This document shows, in pieces, positions 1 through 6,995 of a stretch of 8,996 nt of DNA (its first letter is position 1; each line of letters opens with the position of its first letter). The DNA comes from Actinomycetota bacterium. Lineage in GTDB: Bacteria; Actinomycetota; Acidimicrobiia; IMCC26256; PALSA-610. The stretch covers positions 1-8,996 of the forward strand of contig JAUZEI010000066.1 of NCBI GenBank assembly GCA_030839105.1, written 5' to 3'. Below the pieces are notes generated by a model. The model saw only the letters and a list, made by a program, of their open reading frames with translations, was not told the DNA's origin and did not search any database. Position numbers and translations under genes: made by a program.

Positions 1-1086
1 TACTACTACATCTGGTTCGATCATTCGTCGTGGAATCGGGCGAAGACCGACCTGCCGGTCCTCGGGAAATACTCGAGCGACGATCCGGATGTGATGCGCC
101 AGCAGATCGTGTGGGCGAAACAAGCCGGCATCGACGGATTCATCGTGAGCTGGAAGCACACTCCGACGTTGGATCGCCGCCTCGGTCGGCTCATCGACGT
201 CGCCGAAAGTGAGAAGTTCTCGCTCGAAATCATCTACCAGGGCCTCGACTTCAGCAGGAAACCCCTGCCCGTCGGCCGCGTCGCGGTCGATCTCAACTTC
301 TTCGCCCAGACGTTCGCCTCGCGTGCACCGTTCCGCTCGTTTGCAAAGCCGGTCATCATCTGGTCGGGGACGTGGATGTACAGCGCGGCCGACATCGCGC
401 GAGCCAGTGCGCCGATTCGACCCAAGGTCATGGTGCTCGCCTCCGAGAAAAGTCTCGCCGGCTACGAGCGCGTGGCCGATTCGGTTGACGGGAACGCGTA
501 CTACTGGTCTTCCGTCAATCCGGACACGAACACCGGCTATCTCGAGAAGCTCGTCGATCTCTCGAATGCGATTCACGGCCGGGGAGGCATGTGGATTGCT
601 CCGGCCGCGGCCGGTTTCGACGCGCGACCGATCGGGGGAACGACCGTTGTCGACCGACGCGACGGCGCGGTGCTCAAGCGCGAACTTGCAACCGCGAACG
701 CATCGGCTCCGGACGCGCTCGGGCTGATCAGCTGGAACGAGTTCAGCGAGAACTCGCAGATCGAGCCGAGCAGGAACTTTGGCTTCCGGTACCTCGAAGT
801 TCTCGCGTCGTCGCTCGGCCGATTGGCGACATTCCCGACCGCCGGCGGAGGAAGTGACTCCACCGACTCCAGCTCGCCCGGCACCGGCTTCCCGACGGGG
901 CTGATCGTCGCACCCGTCGCCTTGGTTTTCCTGCTGCTGTCCATCTGGGCTTTGTCGCGCCGTACGCACAGCGCGGGAGCCGTGCGTAGGCCGCCGAGGG
1001 CGGAGGAACGTGAACGCCGACGCCTCGCGAGAGTCCGCCGCGAGCGCCGAGTGCGGCGCGTGAGGAGTAGTTCCCATGTGCGGTGA
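1..1086 (+). CDS. GH99-like glycoside hydrolase, membrane-anchored, 5' end outside window
   Basis: The reading frame is open from base 1 to TGA at 1084-1086 (361 codons visible), so the true start, and any signal peptide, lies upstream. The fold looks like the glycoside hydrolase 99/71-like TIM barrel: an opening YYYIWFDHSSWNRAK, then AGIDGFIVSWK, and near the end a WNEFSENSQIEPS stretch. The last matches the GH99 WNEWxExxQIEP signature, in which two glutamates three residues apart are catalytic; here they are E247 and E250, numbered from the window edge. Family members cleave mannan-type alpha-glycans with retention; the substrate here is unknown. After the barrel come a Gly/Ser/Thr/Pro linker (about 281-297), one hydrophobic segment (about 298-318) and a 42-residue tail with 18 arginines. 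The topology inferred is catalytic domain outside, tail inside. A stem-loop follows 8 nt after the stop. The GH99-like call is fairly secure; the exact family and substrate are not. Confidence 0.82.
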   Translation, partial: YYYIWFDHSSWNRAKTDLPVLGKYSSDDPDVMRQQIVWAKQAGIDGFIVSWKHTPTLDRRLGRLIDVAESEKFSLEIIYQGLDFSRKPLPVGRVAVDLNFFAQTFASRAPFRSFAKPVIIWSGTWMYSAADIARASAPIRPKVMVLASEKSLAGYERVADSVDGNAYYWSSVNPDTNTGYLEKLVDLSNAIHGRGGMWIAPAAAGFDARPIGGTTVVDRRDGAVLKRELATANASAPDALGLISWNEFSENSQIEPSRNFGFRYLEVLASSLGRLATFPTAGGGSDSTDSSSPGTGFPTGLIVAPVALVFLLLSIWALSRRTHSAGAVRRPPRAEERERRRLARVRRERRVRRVRSSSHVR

Positions 1087-1094
1087 GACGGATC

Positions 1095-1120
1095 GTGCCG
1101 CGGCGCGCGCGACGCGGCAC
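1095..1120 (+). terminator. Stem-loop after the GH99-like gene, likely terminator
   Basis: Perfect 8-bp arms GTGCCGCG (1095-1102) and CGCGGCAC (1113-1120) enclose a 10-nt loop. The hairpin starts 8 nt after the hydrolase stop codon. There is no T-tract, so it is not a canonical intrinsic terminator. Such GC-rich, U-poor hairpins are common after actinobacterial genes. The placement supports a transcript end; the strength is unknown. Confidence 0.5.
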
Positions 1121-1204
1121 CGCGGACCGCGCCGGGGACGCCTCCGCCGGTGAGCGCGTGACGCCAGACGGGCGCCAAACCCGACGGCCCACGATGCGCT
1201 GAGG

Positions 1205-1227
1205 TCCGTCGCGATGTGATCGACGGA
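1205..1227. promoter_or_regulatory. 7-bp inverted repeat upstream of the flavoprotein gene, candidate operator
   Basis: TCCGTCG (1205-1211) and CGACGGA (1221-1227) are perfect reverse complements separated by 9 nt. An alternative pairing uses TCCGTC/GACGGA plus an inner GAT/ATC. The repeat ends 21 nt before the ATG at 1249 and just ahead of its ribosome binding site. Size and position suit a binding site for a dimeric repressor such as a TetR-family protein, but no such regulator gene is visible in the window. It could instead form a 5'-UTR hairpin. Confidence 0.4.
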
Positions 1228-1248
1228 TGAGCGAAAGGCGCGACGTCA

Positions 1249-2421
1249 ATGGAGACTCGAACCGACCTGCTTTCCGACGACATGCTGGCCCGCTTCGACG
1301 AGCGGGCGCCCCTGTACGACCGGGAGAACCGTTTCTTCAGCGAAGACTTCGAGGAACTCCGCCGTTCGGGCTACCTGCTCGCAACGGTGCCGACGGAGTT
1401 CGGAGGCGCGGGGCTCGGTCTCGACGAGTACTCGCGACTTCAGCGCCGCCTGGCCTACGTCGCACCGGCCACCGCGCTGGCCGTCAACATGCACTGCTAC
1501 TGGACGGGCGTCGCCGCCGATCTCCTGCGGGCCGGTGACGACTCGTGCCGATGGATCCTCGAAAAGGCCGTCGAGGGCGAGGTGTTCCACGCACTGCACG
1601 GCGAAGCCGGGAACGACCTTCCGTTGCTGCTTGCGGTCGCGACGGCCGAACGCCGCGACGGCGGCTGGGAGATCTCCGGGCACAAGATCTTCGGCAGCCT
1701 CACCCCGGTGTGGACCTACGGCGGTTTCCATGCGATGGACACGTCGGATCCCGACCATCCGCAGATCGTGCACGGGTTCCTGCCGCGCAGCACCGACGGC
1801 GTCGAGATCATCGAGACGTGGGACACGCTCGGCATGCGCGCGACCCAGAGCCAGGACACGATCCTGGACCGTGCGTTCGTACCGGACGACCTCGTCGCGC
1901 TCGTGTGTCCCTCGGGGTTCGCGGGGGCCGGCTTGTTCCAGCTCTCGATCTTCGCGTGGGCGCTCCTGGGTTTTGCGTCCGTCTACCTCGGAGCCGCGCA
2001 GCGCGCGTTCGACATCACGATCGAAACGATGCCGAAGCGGACGTCGATCGCGCTGATGAACTCGATGGCACATCATCCGGAGGTGCAGCACAACGTGGCC
2101 GAGATGCGCATCGCGTACGACGCCGCGGAAGCCACTCTCGACCGCGCCGCGTCCGACTGGACGAACGGGGTCGAACACGCGGACTGGCCGGTCCGTCTCG
2201 TCGGAACCCGCTTCTTCGTGATCAACCAGTGCTTCGACATCGTCGACCGTGCGCTCGATCTCAGCGGGGGAGCGGGTGTGTTCAGGCGCAACCGGCTCGA
2301 GCAACTGTTCCGCGACACGCGTATGGGACGCTTCCATCCGGGCAACACGCTGCTCGCGCACGAGCTGGTCGGCAAGCTCTGCCTCGGCATCGACCCGGAC
2401 CGCGCGCCGCGCTGGGGATAG
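1249..2421 (+). CDS. Acyl-CoA dehydrogenase-fold flavoprotein
   Basis: A 390-residue protein, the usual length for the soluble acyl-CoA dehydrogenase superfamily. The N-terminal helical domain holds VPTEFGGAGLGLDEY. The middle beta domain carries the LGMRATQSQDT motif (about 194-204), which in this fold lies in the flavin/substrate region. The C-terminal helical domain includes LGAAQRAFD, LSGGAGVFRRN (338-348) and the FRDTR motif (354-358). Family members use FAD or FMN to dehydrogenate acyl-CoA thioesters or, in the DszC/HsaA branch, to oxygenate substrates. The stretch after FRDTR reads MGRFHPGN, where classic dehydrogenases have IYEGT, so the usual catalytic glutamate seems absent. The ATG at 1249 is chosen because GAAAGG at 1233-1238 lies 10 nt upstream and the family N-terminus fits. 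An inverted repeat lies just upstream. It converges with the large regulator, 3 nt between stop codons. The fold is confident; the reaction and substrate are not. Confidence 0.88.
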   Translation: METRTDLLSDDMLARFDERAPLYDRENRFFSEDFEELRRSGYLLATVPTEFGGAGLGLDEYSRLQRRLAYVAPATALAVNMHCYWTGVAADLLRAGDDSCRWILEKAVEGEVFHALHGEAGNDLPLLLAVATAERRDGGWEISGHKIFGSLTPVWTYGGFHAMDTSDPDHPQIVHGFLPRSTDGVEIIETWDTLGMRATQSQDTILDRAFVPDDLVALVCPSGFAGAGLFQLSIFAWALLGFASVYLGAAQRAFDITIETMPKRTSIALMNSMAHHPEVQHNVAEMRIAYDAAEATLDRAASDWTNGVEHADWPVRLVGTRFFVINQCFDIVDRALDLSGGAGVFRRNRLEQLFRDTRMGRFHPGNTLLAHELVGKLCLGIDPDRAPRWG

Positions 2422-2444
2422 TGGCTAGGTGAGTGCGGCGCGCG
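2401..2444. terminator. Inverted repeat spanning both convergent stop codons, candidate shared terminator
   Basis: CGCGCGCCGC (2401-2410) is the exact reverse complement of GCGGCGCGCG (2435-2444). In the forward-strand RNA the stem extends inward by three more pairs (2411-2413 with 2432-2434), one of them G-U. The centre of symmetry falls at 2422-2423, inside the 3-nt gap between the flavoprotein stop (2419-2421) and the regulator stop (2425-2427). The arms encode the last residues of both proteins. There is no T-tract on either side. The sequence is CG-rich and low in complexity, so chance pairing is possible. Confidence 0.45.
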
Positions 2445-5400
2445 CGGCCGGCTGCTCGATGCGGGCCCGGGAGCGCCGAATTCGGTCGCGCCAACGCAGA
2501 GCCCCGATCTGCTCCGCCTGCGACTCGGCTCGGGTGATCAGGCGATGGGCGGCCTCGGTGCGGCCGAGACGCGCTTCGAGCATCGCAAGCGGATACGCGA
2601 CGGGTCCGGCGCACACCGACGGCGCGGCGGTCCCGAGCACGACCAGTACATCCCCGTAGGGCCGCAGCTGGCGGCGAAGCTGACGAACGTCCGCAAGCGA
2701 TCCGATCTCCGCGGTGACCCACGCGAGGAGCGCGAGCGTCAAGGGCCGGTCCACCGTGTGCGGTAGCTGCGAGAATCCGGCGCGCCGGACCAGCGCGAGT
2801 TGCATCTCGGCGCGGTCGACGTCGTGCAGCTCGAGATGCATGAACGCGGCGGCCGCACGCCAGATCGGTCGCGCCGGTGTTGCATCGGCCGCGGCGTCGA
2901 CGAGCTCACGCAGTTCCGCCAACCGACCGTCGAAGAGCCGCACGGCGAAGATCTGCGCCGCCCACACGCCTGCGACCCCCTCCGGCCCGCGCGCCGCCGA
3001 CCGTCCGATGTCGGCGGCGTTGTTCGCGGCCGCCTCGGCGACGTCGAGGTCGCGGCGTAGCGCGGCTTCCGTCGCGCGCCAGACGGCGGGATAGTAACGA
3101 TCGCTCGCGATACCCGACGTGGCGACCTGACGGTCGAGGTGCGCGGCGGCGGCCTCCACCGCTTGCATGTCGCCGAGCTCGAGGTAGTCGCGCAGGTATC
3201 GGTGTTGCGGCCGGGCCACGGTGCGTAGCGCCTGGATCTCGGGCACCAACGCGAGTCGCGCCTGTACGTCGGGCGCGCCGTAGAGCGCATAGTGGCGGGC
3301 CGCGAACACCGCGGCCAGCGCTTCGCTGTCGCCGGCATCGCGCGCGATCGTCTCCGCTGCGGCACACAGCGCGAGACATCGATCACGATCGCCCGCGAAG
3401 TGCAGTTCCGTAGCCAGCCTCACCAGGACCTGAGCTCGCAACGGTGACGACTCCGGCAGCCGCGCGAGGCACTCTTCGAGGAACGACACGAGGCGTTGAT
3501 CGACAGCGCCGCCTTCGTGACCCGCGTCGACCAATACGCCGCCGAGCCGCAATACCGCCCGCGTGAACGGCTCGGGATCCTGGGTGCCACGGGCTGCCTC
3601 TACGGCCTCGAGAAGAACGGTGTGCGCACCGCGTGCGTCGCCACCGTGGTTCTGAGCCGAGCCGAGTGCCGTCAGCAGACGCGCGTCGGTCTCGGGCTCG
3701 TCACCGCGCTCGCGCGCGAGCCGCAGCGCGTGGGAGAACCAGTGCACCGCTTCGTCGTAGGCGCATACGGCTTCGGCGCGCTCACCGGCCCGAACCGCGA
3801 ACTCGATCGCGTCGCGCGCGCTACCGACGTTGGCGGCGGTTGCGAGGTGGTGTGCGAGCTCGGCCGAGAAGCGGTCGATGTCGTCGTGGTGATATGCCTC
3901 GATTGCCTCTGCGACGCGCTGATGGAGTTGGGCGCGGCGCGCGGCACCGAGACCCTGGAGGATGACCTCGCGTACGAGAGGGTGGTCGAACCGCAGGGTC
4001 CCGCCGTCGGTCGCCGACTCGACCAGCACGCCCGCGCGCCGGGCGACTTCGATCGCAGCCAGGAGTTCCGGCTGGGGGAGGCCGCAGGCCCGAGCGACGA
4101 CACCCAGCTCGATCGAACCACCGATGACGGCGCAGACCTCGAGCGCCCGCCGGGCGGGCGCGCCGAGGCGAGCCACGTTGGCATCGATCAATTCGGCAAG
4201 CCCGCGGGGCAAGCCGATCGCATCGAGCAGCGGTCCGCCTCCGAGGTGCGACGGGGCGCTCGCGACCGCGAGATGGCGCCCGATCTCGCGCACGTAGAGC
4301 GGGTTCCCGCCGGTGGCGCTGTGCACCGCCTGCACGAGCGTTGATTCAGGCTTTCGAACGCCGTGCTCTCCGAGGGCGGCCGCGACATCGGCGAGGTCGA
4401 GGCCGTGCATCCTGACGACCGAAGCCCGATCCTTCGTCTGTAAGCGCACGAGGAGCGCTCCGATGTCGGCCGCTTCGAGGTCGACCGTGCGTGCGGTTGC
4501 GATCACCCGAACCTGCGGGACCATCTCCAGGAGCTGCTCGATGACGCGAACGCTGGCCGCGTCGGCCCAGTGCGCGTCGTCGACAACGAGGAGCAGTATG
4601 CGGCTTCCGGCAAAGTCGGATACGGCGGTCGCGATGGCGGCGAGCATGTCGGGCCGTGGTCGCACGGCGGGCGGTGCGGCATCGTCGCGGGCTGCGATCT
4701 GCTCGACGACGGCGTCGGCGACGCGGGCGAAGCGGTCGTCGACGCCCGGGGTGAGCTTGACCGCCGTGAACGCGTCGATGATCACCCGATACGGCGTGGT
4801 GGGCCCCTCGTTGCACGCGCCGTAGAGGACGACGCAATCGTGCTCCTGCGCGCGTGCCGCCGCCTCGCAGGCCAACCGGCTCTTGCCGATCCCTGCCGGA
4901 CCGAGCACGACGGCCAGTCGCGTGACCGCGTCGTCGGCGAAGAGCGCCTCGAGACTCTGTAGTTGAGCCTCGCGCCCGAGAATCCGTGTCCGGCGCCCGT
5001 CGACGACGGTCGCCGGCAGCGCGAGCGAAGGCATAGCGGGCGTGGGAATCTCGTCGGGACCGAGCGCGGCGCGCATCAGTTCGTCGGCAGCGGGTGAGGG
5101 CAACAACCCGAAGTCGTCCGCCAGCAGCTTGCGTAGCCGCTCGTAGGTGCGGAGGACCTCGACGCGATCACCGATCGCGTGATGCGCGTGCATCAGCAGC
5201 ACGTGTCCCTGCTCGTTCTCGGGTGTGAGCTCGACCAACGCGTGCGCGGTCGGGATCGCGAGTGGTGACGACGCGTCGCACAGCACCTCCGTCCGTACGA
5301 CGAGCGCACGGGCCAACACCTCGCGCAGCTCGGCGCGCCGTTCGTCGACCCAGGCACAATCGTCGCCCGCAAGGAACGGCTCGGAGAGGATCGTCGTTGC

Positions 5401-5793
5401 GATCTCCGTCTCGCGCAGCGCGCGCTCGTTGTCGTCGGCCGCTCGGGCCCGCTCGGCGCGATCGACGGCCAGTATCGCGGTCGCGGTGTCGACGCGCGCG
5501 CTCGGGGGCAGGTCGAGCGCGTACCAGCGACCGCCTCCCGTCACGACGTCGGCAACGCCAGTGAGCAGGGCTCGGATCTTCGAGATGATGGCCGAGAGGT
5601 CGCGGGTCCACGACGAGGGCAGGCGGTTCGGCCAGAGGATGTCGGCGAGCTCGTTGCGATCGACGGGGCGGCCGCTGCACGCGAGCGCGGCGAAGACGAT
5701 GCGTCCCTGGCGGCCCGGGAAGTCGCCGGATTCGAAGCGCGTGGAGCCCGCCGTCACCTGCAGCGGACCGGCGAGTGTGATGCTGATGCTCAC
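2425..5793 (-). CDS. Large SARP/BTAD-AAA transcriptional regulator with TPR-like C-terminus
   Basis: A 1122-residue protein read on the minus strand from GTG (5793-5791) to TAG (2427-2425). Residues 1-95 resemble the OmpR-type winged helix of SARP activators (RNELADILWP, then a SAIISKIRALL helix). Residues about 100-245 resemble the bacterial transcriptional activator domain (ELTPENEQGHVLLMHAHHAIGD; TYERLRKLLADDFGLLPSP). Then comes an AAA/STAND ATPase starting at ILGREAQLQSLE, with Walker A GPAGIGKS (298-305), Walker B LLLVVDDAHWAD (about 400-411), TGGNPLYVREI (494-504) and RFDHPLVREV (601-610). The remaining part is alanine-rich and helical, as expected for TPR-like repeats. No C-terminal LuxR HTH is seen, so DNA binding should be N-terminal. 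Such proteins are ATP-switched activators, often of secondary-metabolite or nutrient genes. The GTG has only a weak upstream GGAAG (5805-5809 on the minus strand), so the exact start is less sure. It is divergent from the methyltransferase gene, a possible target. Confidence 0.9.
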   Translation of the reverse strand: MSISITLAGPLQVTAGSTRFESGDFPGRQGRIVFAALACSGRPVDRNELADILWPNRLPSSWTRDLSAIISKIRALLTGVADVVTGGGRWYALDLPPSARVDTATAILAVDRAERARAADDNERALRETEIATTILSEPFLAGDDCAWVDERRAELREVLARALVVRTEVLCDASSPLAIPTAHALVELTPENEQGHVLLMHAHHAIGDRVEVLRTYERLRKLLADDFGLLPSPAADELMRAALGPDEIPTPAMPSLALPATVVDGRRTRILGREAQLQSLEALFADDAVTRLAVVLGPAGIGKSRLACEAAARAQEHDCVVLYGACNEGPTTPYRVIIDAFTAVKLTPGVDDRFARVADAVVEQIAARDDAAPPAVRPRPDMLAAIATAVSDFAGSRILLLVVDDAHWADAASVRVIEQLLEMVPQVRVIATARTVDLEAADIGALLVRLQTKDRASVVRMHGLDLADVAAALGEHGVRKPESTLVQAVHSATGGNPLYVREIGRHLAVASAPSHLGGGPLLDAIGLPRGLAELIDANVARLGAPARRALEVCAVIGGSIELGVVARACGLPQPELLAAIEVARRAGVLVESATDGGTLRFDHPLVREVILQGLGAARRAQLHQRVAEAIEAYHHDDIDRFSAELAHHLATAANVGSARDAIEFAVRAGERAEAVCAYDEAVHWFSHALRLARERGDEPETDARLLTALGSAQNHGGDARGAHTVLLEAVEAARGTQDPEPFTRAVLRLGGVLVDAGHEGGAVDQRLVSFLEECLARLPESSPLRAQVLVRLATELHFAGDRDRCLALCAAAETIARDAGDSEALAAVFAARHYALYGAPDVQARLALVPEIQALRTVARPQHRYLRDYLELGDMQAVEAAAAHLDRQVATSGIASDRYYPAVWRATEAALRRDLDVAEAAANNAADIGRSAARGPEGVAGVWAAQIFAVRLFDGRLAELRELVDAAADATPARPIWRAAAAFMHLELHDVDRAEMQLALVRRAGFSQLPHTVDRPLTLALLAWVTAEIGSLADVRQLRRQLRPYGDVLVVLGTAAPSVCAGPVAYPLAMLEARLGRTEAAHRLITRAESQAEQIGALRWRDRIRRSRARIEQPAARAALT

Positions 5794-5818
5794 CGGCGCC
5801 GGGGCTTCCGCGGCGCCG
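5794..5818. repeat. Two copies of palindrome CGGCGCCG beside the regulator start
   Basis: The self-complementary octamer CGGCGCCG occurs at 5794-5801 and again at 5811-5818, start-to-start spacing 17 bp. The first copy abuts the regulator's GTG start codon. In the regulator mRNA the two copies can pair into an 8-bp stem whose 9-nt loop carries the only SD-like motif (GGAAG). They could therefore be a double protein-binding site or a translational hairpin. The octamer also occurs at 7325-7332 and, inside the methyltransferase gene, at 6664-6671, so in GC-rich DNA chance is a real alternative. Confidence 0.35.
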
Positions 5819-5893
5819 AGCTCCGTCCGCGCCAGATCCGCGCCAAACGCCGTTTCATACCGTTATCGAAGCACCCGCGGCGAAGGAGGGCTA
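5819..5893. promoter_or_regulatory. Divergent intergenic promoter region between regulator and methyltransferase
   Basis: This stretch, with 5794-5818, must hold the promoters of both divergent genes. It is locally more AT-rich around 5845-5870 than the flanking coding DNA. It holds an 11-bp dyad, AAACG-C-CGTTT (5845-5855), directly followed on the plus strand by TACCGT (5858-5863), which fits a loose TAnnnT -10 element for the methyltransferase gene. On the minus strand the same patch contains TATGAA (5861-5856). No convincing -35 boxes are seen, so the -10 calls are tentative. The dyad overlapping both candidates would suit an operator controlling both directions. Confidence 0.4.
5884..5889 (+). 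promoter_or_regulatory. Ribosome binding site AGGAGG deciding the methyltransferase start
   Basis: AGGAGG, within AAGGAGGG (5883-5890), lies 4 nt before the GTG at 5894. It is the strongest Shine-Dalgarno sequence in the window. It fixes the start at GTG 5894, although the same reading frame is open far upstream, where it overlaps the regulator gene on the opposite strand. Confidence 0.75.
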
Positions 5894-6955
5894 GTGGTAA
5901 GCGTCGACGGCGCAAAGCTCGAAGCCTTCATGGGGCGGGCGCTCGGCGATCTGGGGGCGGCGATCTCGGGGCTCATGGTGTACCTCGGCGACCGGCTCGG
6001 TCTGTACAAGGCCATGGCCGCCATGGGCCCGATCACACCGGATGTGCTCGCGGCGGAGACGGCGACCGACGCGCGGTACGTGCACGAATGGCTCGACAAC
6101 CAGGCGGCGGGGGGCTACGTCACCTACGACGCTCGGGCGGGAACCTACGAGCTCCCACCGGAACAGGCGCTCGCGCTCGCCGACGAGGAGAGTCCCGCCT
6201 TCCTGCCCGGCGGCTTTACCGGCATCGTGGCCGCGTACGTCGACGCCGACACATTCGTCGACGCGTTCCGCACCGGTCGAGGTGTGGGCTGGCACGAACA
6301 CGACGAGCGTCTCTTCGTGGGCACTGAGCGTTTGTTCCGTCCCGGCTACAAGGGCTATTTGGTCTCCGAATGGATCCCCGAGCTCGAAGGCGTCGAGGGC
6401 CGGCTCCGGTCGGGCGCGACCGCGGCCGACATCGGCTGCGGTCACGGCGCTTCGACGATCGTCATGGCGCAGACGTACACGGCTTCGCGGTTCGTCGGCT
6501 TCGACTACCACGCGGCGTCGATCGACACGGCGCGTCGTCGTGCGTCGGAAGCGGGCGTCGCGGATCGCGTGCGATTCGAGGTGGCGTCCGCCAAGGATTA
6601 TCCCCAGGACGGATACGACCTCGTCACCTTCTTCGACTGCCTGCACGACATGGGTGACCCGGTCGGCGCCGCGGTGCACGCGCGGCGGGCGCTTGCCGAC
6701 GGCGGCACCGTCATGCTCGTCGAGCCGTTCGCCGGCGACCATCCCGAGGACAATCACAATCCGGTGGGACGCGCGTTCTACGGCTTCTCGACGGTCGTCT
6801 GCACCATGGCCTCCCGGGCCCAGGAGGTCGGCCTCGCGCTCGGCGCGCAAGCCGGCGAGGCGCGCCTGCGAGAGATCTTCGAGCAGGCCGGGTTCGCCAC
6901 GTTCCGCCGCGCGACGGAGACGCCCCTGAACATCGTCTACGAAGCCCGAGCCTGA
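5894..6955 (+). CDS. Class I SAM-dependent methyltransferase with N-terminal winged-helix domain (Rv2258c-like)
   Basis: A 353-residue protein. The N-terminal part (about 13-76) is the winged-helix/dimerisation module seen in actinobacterial methyltransferases resembling Mycobacterium tuberculosis Rv2258c: FMGRALGDLGAAISG, GDRLGLYKAM, ARYVHEWLDNQAAGGYV. The Rossmann domain follows: motif I ADIGCGHGAS from about 178 (D179, G181, G183, G185), the acidic residue ending strand 2 at D204 in FVGFDYH, and the strand-4 motif YDLVTFFDCLHDMGDP from 241. VMLVEPF follows as a later core strand. It should transfer a methyl group from S-adenosylmethionine to a small molecule; the acceptor cannot be told. 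The start is GTG 5894, fixed by AGGAGG; an internal ATG at 5930 would cut into the first conserved helix. The ABM-like small gene follows 40 nt downstream, probably on the same transcript, and the large regulator is divergent. Confidence 0.9.
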   Translation: MVSVDGAKLEAFMGRALGDLGAAISGLMVYLGDRLGLYKAMAAMGPITPDVLAAETATDARYVHEWLDNQAAGGYVTYDARAGTYELPPEQALALADEESPAFLPGGFTGIVAAYVDADTFVDAFRTGRGVGWHEHDERLFVGTERLFRPGYKGYLVSEWIPELEGVEGRLRSGATAADIGCGHGASTIVMAQTYTASRFVGFDYHAASIDTARRRASEAGVADRVRFEVASAKDYPQDGYDLVTFFDCLHDMGDPVGAAVHARRALADGGTVMLVEPFAGDHPEDNHNPVGRAFYGFSTVVCTMASRAQEVGLALGAQAGEARLREIFEQAGFATFRRATETPLNIVYEARA

Positions 6956-6961
6956 TCCTGT

Positions 6962-6982
6962 CACCGAAGCTTGACCACCGAA
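6962..6982 (+). repeat. Short direct repeat CACCGAA x2 in the methyltransferase-ABM gap
   Basis: CACCGAA occurs at 6962-6968 and 6976-6982, 14 bp apart start to start, just before the AAGGAG ribosome binding site (6983-6988) of the next gene. The second copy runs into that site. It may be chance; a role as a direct-repeat binding site or mRNA element is speculative. Confidence 0.25.
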
Positions 6983-6995
6983 AAGGAGCACGACC

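Noticed and set aside
1101..1112. Alternating GC tract as a Z-DNA or simple-repeat element
   Set aside because: It is short and forms the loop and arm of the hairpin after the hydrolase gene, so no separate role is needed.
1246..2361. 371-codon open frame on the minus strand opposite the flavoprotein
   Set aside because: It is charge-rich, with no recognisable motif. The opposite strand encodes a clear acyl-CoA dehydrogenase-fold protein.
3496..4344. 282-codon open frame on the plus strand inside the regulator gene
   Set aside because: It is the antisense of conserved regulator coding sequence. Its translation resembles no family I know, and such long shadow frames are normal in high-GC DNA.
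5225..5893. Upstream extension of the methyltransferase frame to 5225
   Set aside because: The extension overlaps the regulator N-terminus on the other strand and its translation is Arg/Ser-rich noise. The AGGAGG site and family alignment place the start at 5894.
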